A DNA stretch of 64,000 bases from positions 124,001-188,000 of the forward strand of contig CAWZYM010000423.1 of the NCBI GenBank assembly GCA_963966185.1, read 5' to 3'. The notes under the pieces were generated by a model, which saw only the letters and a list, made by a program, of their open reading frames with translations, made no database searches and was not told where the DNA came from. Made by a program: the position numbers and the translations under genes. The stretch comes from Rhabditoides inermis. Lineage: Eukaryota; Nematoda; Chromadorea; Rhabditida; Rhabditidae. Below are positions 55,401 through 64,000 of the stretch, one piece after another (the first letter of the stretch is position 1; every line of letters begins with the position of its first letter).

Positions 55401-58400
55401 TACACTCCGATTCGAACTATGAGAAAGCCATGACTCCACTTCATCGAAATCATGGTGTTTCACCCTCCTGCAAGCAATATATTCTTAAGAAATCATTTTC
55501 CCGCTAAAGCGGTCCGTATGTTATTACAGGTGGACATGACTCCTATACGCTATACGGCTACACTCCGATTCGAAATATGAGAAAGCCATGACCCCACTAC
55601 ATCGAAATCAATGTGTTTCACTCTCCTGCAAGCAATATAATCTTGAGAAATCATTTTCCTGCTAAAGCGGTCCGTATGTTATTACAGGTGGACATGACTC
55701 CTATACGCTATACGGCTACACTCCGATTCGAAATATGAGAAAGCCATGACCCCACTACATCGAAATCAATGTGTTTCACTCTCCTGCAAGCAATATAATC
55801 TTGAGAAATCATTTTCCTGCTAAAGCGGTCCGTATGTTATTACAGGTGGACATGACTCCTATACGCTATACGGCTACACTCCGTTTCGAATTATGAGAAA
55901 GCCATGACCCCACTACATCGAAATCAATGTGTTTCACCCTCCTGCAAGCAAAATATTCTTAAGAAATCATTTTCCTGCTAAAGCGGTCCGTATGTTATTA
56001 CAGGTGGACATGACTCCTATACGCAATACGACTACACTCCGATTCGAATTATGAGAAAGCCATGACCCCACTACATCAAAATCATGGTGTTTCACTCTCC
56101 TGCAAGCATTATAATCTTAAGAAATCATTTTCCTGCTAAAGCGGTTCGTATGTTATTACAGGTGGACATGACTCCTATACGCTATACGGCTACACTCCGA
56201 TTCGAATTATGAGAAAGCCATGACCCGAATACATTGAAATCAATGTGTTTCACTCTCCTGCAAGCAATATAATCTTAAGAAATCATTTTCCTGCTAAAGC
56301 GGTCCGTATGTTATTACAGGTGGACATGACTCCTATACGCTATACGACTACACTCCGATTCGAAATATGAGAAAGCCATGACCTCACTAGATCGAAATCA
56401 ATGTGTTTCACCCTCCTGCAAGCAACATATTCTTAAGAAATCATTTCCCTGCTAAAGCGGTCCGTATGTTATTACAGGTGGACATGACTCCTATACGCTA
56501 TACGACTACACTCCGTTTCGAATTATGAGAAAGCCATGACCCGAATAAATCGAAATCAATGTGTTTCACTCTCCTGCAAGCAATATATTCTTAAGAAATC
56601 ATTTTCCCGCTAAAGCGGTCCGTATGTTATTACAGGTGGACATGACTCCTATACGCTATACGACTACACTCCGTTTCGAATTATGAGAAAGCCATGACCC
56701 CACTACACCGAAATCAATGTGTTTCACTCTCCTGCAAGCAATATATTCTTAAGAAATCATTTTCCCGCTAAAGCGGTCCGTATGTTATTACAGGTGGACA
56801 TGACTCCTATACGCTATACGACTACACTCCGATTCGAATTATGAGAAAGCCATGACCCGAATACATTGAAATCAATGTGTTTCACTCTCCTGCAAGCAAT
56901 ATAATCTTAAGAAATCATTTTCCTGCTAAAGCGGTCCGTATGTTATTACAGGTGGACATGACTCCTATACGCTATACGGCTACACTCCGATTCGAATTAT
57001 GAGAAAGCCATGACCCGAATAAATTGAAATCAATGTGTTTCACTCTCCTGCAAGCAATATATTCTTAAGAAATCATTTTCCCGCTAAAGCGGTCCGTATG
57101 TTATTACAGGTGGACATGACTCCTATACGCTATACGGCTACACTCCGATTCGAATTATGAGAAAGCCATGACCCGAATAAATTGAAATCAATGTGTTTCA
57201 CTCTCCTGCAAGCAATATATTCTTAAGAAATCATTTTCCCGCTAAAGCGGTCCGTATGTTATTACAGGTGGACATGACTCCTATACGCTATACGACTACA
57301 CTCCGTTTCGAATTCTGAGAAAGCCATGACCCCACTACATCAAAATCAATGTGTTTCACTCTCCTGCAAGCAATATAATCTTAAGAAATAATTTTCCTGC
57401 TAAAGCGGTCCGTATGTTATTACAGGTGGACATGACTCCTATACGCTATACGACTACACTCCGATTCGAATTATGAGAAAGCCATGACCCCACTACATCA
57501 AAATCAATGTGTTTCACTCTCCTGCAAGCAATATAATCTTAAGAAATCATTTTCCTGCTAAAGCGGTCCGTATGTTATTACAGGTGGACATGACTCCTAT
57601 ACGCTAAACGACTACACTCCGATTCGAATTATGAGAAAGCCATGACCCGAATACGTTGAAATCAATGTGTTTCACTCTCCTGCAAGCAATATAATCTTAA
57701 GAAATCATTTTCCTGCTAAAGCGGTCCGTATGTTATTACAGGTGGACATGACTCCTATACGCTAAACGACTACCTTCCGATTCGAATTATGAGAAAGCCA
57801 TGACTCCACTTCATCGAAATCATGGTGTTTCACCCTCCTGCAAGCAATTAAATCTTAAGAAACCATTTTCCTGCTAAAGCGGTCCGTATGTTATTACAGG
57901 TGGACATGACTCCTACACGCTATACGGCTACACTTCTATTCGAATTATGAGAAAGCCATAACCCCACTACATCAAAATCAATGTGTTTCACTCTCCTGCA
58001 AGCAATATAATCTAAAGAAATCATTTTCCTGCTAAAGCGGTCCGTATGTTATAACAGGTGGACATGACTCTTATACGCTATACGGCTACACTCCGATTCG
58101 AATTATGAGAAAGCCATGACCCGAAAACATTGAAATCATTGTGTTTCACTCTCCTGCAAGCAATATAATCTTAAGAAATCATTTTCCTGCTAAATCGGTC
58201 CGTATGTTATTACAGGTGGACATGACTCCTATACGCTATACGGATACACTCCGATTCGAATTATGAGAAAGCCATGACCCGAAAACATTGAAATCATGGT
58301 GTTTCACCCTCCTGCAAGCAATATATTCTTAAGAAATCATTTTCCCGCTAAAGCGGTCCGTATGTTATTACAGGTGGACATGACTCCTATACGCTATACG

Positions 58401-61400
58401 GCTACACTCCGATTCGAAATATGAGAAAGCCATGACCCCACTACATCGAAATCAATGTGTTTCACTCTCCTGCAAGCAATATAATCTTGAGAAATCATTT
58501 TCCTGCTAAAGCGGTCCGTATGTTATTACAGGTGGACATGACTCCTATACGCTATACGGCTACACTCCGATTCGAAATATGAGAAAGCCATGACCCCACT
58601 ACATCGAAATCAATGTGTTTCACTCTCCTGCAAGCAATATAATCTTGAGAAATCATTTTCCTGCTAAAGCGGTCCGTATGTTATTACAGGTGGACATGAC
58701 TCCTATACGCTATACGGCTACACTCCGTTTCGAATTATGAGAAAGCCATGACCCCACTACATCGAAATCAATGTGTTTCACCCTCCTGCAAGCAAAATAT
58801 TCTTAAGAAATCATTTTCCTGCTAAAGCGGTCCGTATGTTATTACAGGTGGACATGACTCCTATACGCAATACGACTACACTCCGATTCGAATTATGAGA
58901 AAGCCATGACTCCACTTCATCGAAATCATGGTGTTTCACTCTCCTGCAAGCATTATAATCTTAAGAAATCATTTTCCTGCTAAAGCGGTTCGTATGTTAT
59001 TACAGGTGGACATGACTCCTATACGCTATACGGCTACACTCCGATTCGAATTATGAGAAAGCCATGACCCGAATACATTGAAATCAATGTGTTTCACTCT
59101 CCTGCAAGCAATATAATCTTAAGAAATCATTTTCCTGCTAAAGCGGTCCGTATGTTATTACAGGTGGACATGACTCCTATACGCTAAACGACTACACTCC
59201 GATTCGAATTATGAGAAAGCCATGACTCCACTTCATCGAAATCATGATGTTTCACCCTCCTCCACTTCATCGAAATCATGATGTTTCACCCTCCTGCAAA
59301 CAATTAAATCTTAAGAAACCATTTTCCTGCTAAAGCGGTCCGTATGTTATTCCAGGTGGACATCCAGGTGGACATGACTCCTATACGCTATACGGCTACA
59401 CTCCGATTCGAATTATGAGAAAGCCATGACCCGAATACATTGAAATCAATGTGTTTCACTCTCCTGCAAGCAATATAATCTTAAGAAATCATTTTCCTGC
59501 TAAAGCGGTCCGTATGTTATTACAGGTGGACATGACTCCTATACGCTAAACGACTACACTCCGATTCGAATTATGAGAAAGCCATGACTCCACTTCATCG
59601 AAATCATGGTGTTTCACCCTCCTGCAAGCAAGTAAATCTTAAAAACCATTTTCCTGCTAAAGCGGTCCGTATGTTATTACAGGTGGACATGACTCCTACA
59701 CGCTATACGGCTACACTTCTATTCGAATTATGAGAAAGCCATGACCCCACTACATCAAAATCAATGTGTTTCACTCTCCTGCAAGCATGATGTTCCTAAG
59801 ATATCATTTTCCTGCTAAAGCGGTCCGTATGTTATTACAGGTGGACATGACTCCTATACGCTATACGGCTACACTCCGATTCGAATTATGAGAAAGCCAT
59901 GACTCCACTACATCGAAATCGATGTGTTTCACCCTCCTGCAAGCAATATATTCTTAAGGAATCATTTTCCTGCTAAAGCGGTCCGTATGTTATTACAGGT
60001 GGACATGACTCCTATACGCTATACGGCTACACTCCGATTCAAATTATGAGAAAGCCATGACCCGAATACATTGAAATCAATGTGTTTCACTCTCCTGCAA
60101 GCAATATATTCTTAAGAAATCATTTTCCTGCTAAAGCGGTCCGTATGTTATTACAGGTGGACATGACTCTTATACGCTATACGACTACACTCCGATTCGA
60201 ATTATGAGAAAGCCATGACCCGAATACATTGAAATCAATGTGTTTCACTCTCCTGCAAGCAATATAATCTTGAGAAATCATTTTCCTGCTAAAGCGGTCC
60301 GTATGTTATTACAGGTGGACATGACTCTTATACGCTATACGACTACACTCCGATTCGAACTATGAGAAAGCCATGACTCCACTTCATCGAAACCATGGTG
60401 TTTCACCCTCCTGCAAGCAATATATTCTTAAGAAATCATTTTCCCGCTAAAGCGGCCCGTATGTTATTACAGGTGGACATGACTCCTATACGCTATACGA
60501 CTACACTCCGTTTCGAATTCTGAGAAAGCCATGACCCCACTACATCGAAATCGATGTGTTTCACCCTCCTGCAAGCAATATATATTCTTAAGGAATCATT
60601 TTCCTGCTAAAGCGGTCCGTATGTTATTACAGGTGGACATGACTCCTATACGCTATACGGCTACACTCCGATTCAAATTATGAGAAAGCCATGACCCGAA
60701 TACATTGAAATCAATGTGTTTCACTCTCCTGCAAGCAATATATTCTTAAGAAATCTTTTTCCTGCTAAAGCGGTCCGTATGTTATTACAGGTGGACATGA
60801 CTCCTATACGCTATACGACTACACTCCGATTCGAACTATGAGAAAGCCATGACTCCACTTCATTGAAATCAATGTGTTTCACTCTCCTGCAAGCAATATA
60901 ATCTTAAGAAATCATTTTCCTGCTAAAGCGGTCCGTATGTTATTACAGGTGGACATGACTCTTATACGCTATACGACTACACTCCGTTTCGAATTATGAG
61001 AAAGCCATGACCCCACTACATCAAAATCAATGTGTTTCACTCTCCTGCAAGCAATATAATCTTAAGAAATCATTTTCCTGCTAAAGCGGTCCGTATGTTA
61101 TTACAGGTGGACATGACTCCTATACGCTAAACGGCTACACTCCGATTCGAATTATGAGAAAGCCATGACCCCACTACATCAAAATCAATGTGTTTCACTC
61201 TCCTGCAAGCAACATAATCTTAAGAAATCATTTTCCTGATAAAGCGGTCCGTATGTTATTACAGGTAGACATGACTCCTATACGCTATACGGATACACTC
61301 CGATTCGAATTATGAGAAAGCCATGACCCCACTACATCGAAATCAATGTGTTTCACTCTCCTGCAAGCAATATGTTCCTAAGAAATCATTTTCCTGCTAA

Positions 61401-64000
61401 AGCGGTCCGTATGTTATTACAGGTGGACATGACTCCTATACGCTATACGGCTACACTCCGATTCAAATTATGAAAAAGCCATGACCCCACTACAACGAAA
61501 TTAATGTGTTTCACCCTCCTGCGAGCAGAAATATCTTAAGAAACCATTTTCCTGCTAAAGCGGTCCGTATGTTATTACAGGTGGACATGACTCCTATACG
61601 CTATACGACTAGACTCCGATTCAAATTATGAGAAAGCCATGACCCCACTACAACGAAATTAATGTGTTTCACCCTCCTGCGAGCAGAAATATCTTAAAAA
61701 ACCATTTTCCTGCTAAAGCGGTCCGTATGTTATTACAGGTGGACATGACTCCTATACGCTATACGACTAGACTCCGATTCAAATTATGAGAAAGCCATGA
61801 CCCCACTACATCGAAATCAATGTGTTTCACCCTCCTGCAAGCAATATAATCTTAAGAAATCATTTTCCTGCTAAAGCGGTCCGTATGTTATTACAGGTGG
61901 ACATGACTCCTATACGCTATACGGCTACACTCCGATTCAAATTATGAAAAAGCCATGACCCCACTACAACGAAATCAATGTGTTTCACCCTCCTGAAAGC
62001 AGAATTATCTTTAAAAAAAAACCATTTTCCTGCTAAAGCGGTCCGTATGTTATTACAACGGACATGACTCCTATACGCTATACAGCTACACTCCTATTCG
62101 AATTATGAGAAAGCCATGACCCCACTACATCGAAATTAATGTGTTTCACCCTCCTGCGAGCAGAAATATCTTAAAAAACCATTTTCCTGCTAAAGCGGTC
62201 CGTATGTTATTACAGGTGGACATGACTCCTATACGCTATACGGCTACACTCCGATTCGAATTATGAGAAAGCCATGACCCGAATAAATTGAAATCAATGT
62301 GTTTCACTCTCCTGCAAGCAAAATATTCTTAAGAAATCATTTTCCTGCTAAAGCGGTCCGTATGTTATTACAGGTGGACATGACTCCTATACGCTATACG
62401 ACTACACTCCGTTTCGAATTCTGAGAAAGCCATGACCCCACTACATCGAAATCAATGTGTTTCACCCTCCTGCAAGCAAAATATTCTTAAGAAATCATTT
62501 TCCTGCTAAAGCGGTCCGTATGTTATTACAGGTGGACATGACTCCTATACGCAATACGACTACACTCCGATTCGAACTATGAGAAAGCCATGACCCCACT
62601 ACATCAAAATCAATGTGTTTCACTCTCCTGCAAGCAATATAATCTTAAGAAATCATTTTCCTGCTAAAGCGGTCCGTATGTTATTACAGGTGGACATGAC
62701 TCCTATACGCTATACGGCTACACTTCGATTCGAATTATGAGAAAGCCATGACCCGAATACATTGAAATCAATGTGTTTCACTCTTCTGCAAGCAATATAA
62801 TCTTAAGAAATCATTTTCCTGCTAAAGCGGTCCGTATGTTATTACAGGTGGACATGACTCCTATACGCTATACGACTACACTCCGATTCGAATTATGAGA
62901 AAGCCATGACTCCACTTCATCGAAATCATGGTGTTTCACCCTCCTGCAAGCAAAATTTTTTTAAGAAATCATTTTCCTGCTAAAGCGGTCCGTATGTTAT
63001 TACAGGTGGACATGACTCCTATACGCAATACGACTACACTCCGATTCGAATTATGAGAAAGCCATGACCCCACTACATCAAAATCAATGTGTTTCACTCT
63101 CCTGCAAGCAATATAATCTTAAGAAATCATTTTCCTGCTAAAGCGGTCCGTATGTTATTACAGGTGGACATGACTCCTATACGCAATACGACTACACTCC
63201 GATTCGAATTATGAGAAAGCCATGACCCCACTACATCAAAATCAATGTGTTTCACTCTCCTGCAAGCAATATAATTTTAAGAAATCATTTTCCCGCTAAA
63301 GCGGTCCGTATGTTATTACAGGTAGACATGACTCCTATACGCTATACGGATACACTCCGATTCGAATTATGAGAAAGCCATGACCCCACTACATCGAAAT
63401 CAATGTGTTTCACTCTCCTGCAAGCAATATGTTCCTAAGAAATCATTTTCCTGCTAAAGCGGTCCGTATGTTATTACAGGTGGACATGACTCCTATACGC
63501 TATACGGCTACACTCCGATTCAAAATATGAGAAAGCCATGACCCCACTACAACGAAATTAATGTGTTTCACCCTCCTGCGAGCAGAAATATCTTAAGAAA
63601 CCATTTTCCTGCTAAAGCGGTCCGTATGTTATTACAGGTGGACATGACTCCTATACGCTATACGACTAGACTCCGATTCAAATTATGAGAAAGCCATGAC
63701 CCCACTACATCGAAATCAATGTGTTTTACCCTCCTGCAAGCAATATAATCTTAAGAAATCATTTTCCTGCTAAAGCGGTCCGTATGTTATTACAGGTGGA
63801 CATGACTCCTATACGCTATACGGCTACACTCCGATTCAAATTATGAAAAAGCCATGACCCCACTACAACGAAATCAATGTGTTTCACCCTCCTGAAAGCA
63901 GAATTATCTTTAAAAAAAACCATTTTCCTGCTAAAGCGGTCCGTATGTTATTACAACGGACATGACTCCTATACGCTATACAGCTACACTCCTATTCGAA
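55401..64000. repeat. 158-bp satellite array, segment 6, runs off window
   Basis: About 54 monomers. The left part repeats segment 5 variants; markers GCAAAATATTC at 55948 and 58792 are 2844 bases (18 x 158) apart. At 58021-58200 lies the uninterrupted counterpart of the TIR element site at 23337. Near 59220-59370 are small internal duplications (CTCCACTTCATCG and CCAGGTGGACAT repeated). From about 61440 more diverged units appear (ACAACGAAAT, GCGAGCAGAAATATC, TGAAAGCAGAATTATC). Two of these recur about 1.9 kb later (61995 to 63894), a third higher-order period. The window ends mid-monomer. Confidence 0.95.

Noticed and set aside
7369..64000. CRISPR-like array of direct repeats
   Set aside because: Repeats are 158 bp with no unique spacers, in a genome with introns and MSP. 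This is satellite DNA.
7369..64000. Centromeric satellite
   Set aside because: Higher-order repeats look centromere-like, but many nematodes are holocentric and nothing here shows centromere function.

Overview
The window is from a nematode. It has a major sperm protein gene, genes split into many exons of roughly 60-140 bases with short introns, and typical ...TTNCAG acceptors. Small exons, fairly GC-rich codons and the repeat content suggest a diplogastrid such as Pristionchus, but this is inference from gene architecture, not identification.

Bases 1-7210 are ordinary gene-dense euchromatin. A 5'-incomplete torsin-type AAA+ ATPase gene (to 3561) is followed on the same strand by an RPF1 (Brix-domain ribosome biogenesis factor) gene (3984-7061). 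A complete two-exon major sperm protein gene lies antisense inside RPF1 intron 5.

From about 7369 to the end (56.6 kb) the window is one satellite DNA field with a 158-bp monomer, broken by six insertions. In order these are: a 1.15-kb TIR element with a long hairpin and exon-like segments (9563-10713); a 6.8-kb LTR retrotransposon with near-identical LTRs and an intact gag but no pol (10749-17518); a 5'-truncated RTE-like non-LTR element (19485-20729); a 552-bp TIR element with a 9-bp target duplication and a paralogous empty site in the same array (23337-23888); and two copies of one BEL/Pao LTR retrotransposon on the minus strand (28179-37385 and 43237-55400).

The satellite has higher-order structure: a 316-bp dimer at the left, 18- and 19-monomer units (2844 and 3002 bp) around the BEL/Pao copies, and an approximately 1.9-kb unit at the right end. 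The two BEL/Pao copies share identical flanking variant monomers on both sides, so they most likely arose from one insertion later duplicated with its satellite block. They then decayed differently. Copy 1 has intact gag and pol but lost 2.76 kb holding most of a third gene. Copy 2 keeps the third gene but has a duplication breaking the start of pol and a shortened 5' LTR.

The most novel content is this third BEL/Pao gene: spliced, not env-like, with a Lys-rich region and two mutually similar Cys/His zinc modules. Close behind is an extended complementarity between the BEL/Pao leader and tRNA-Gly beyond the normal primer-binding site.
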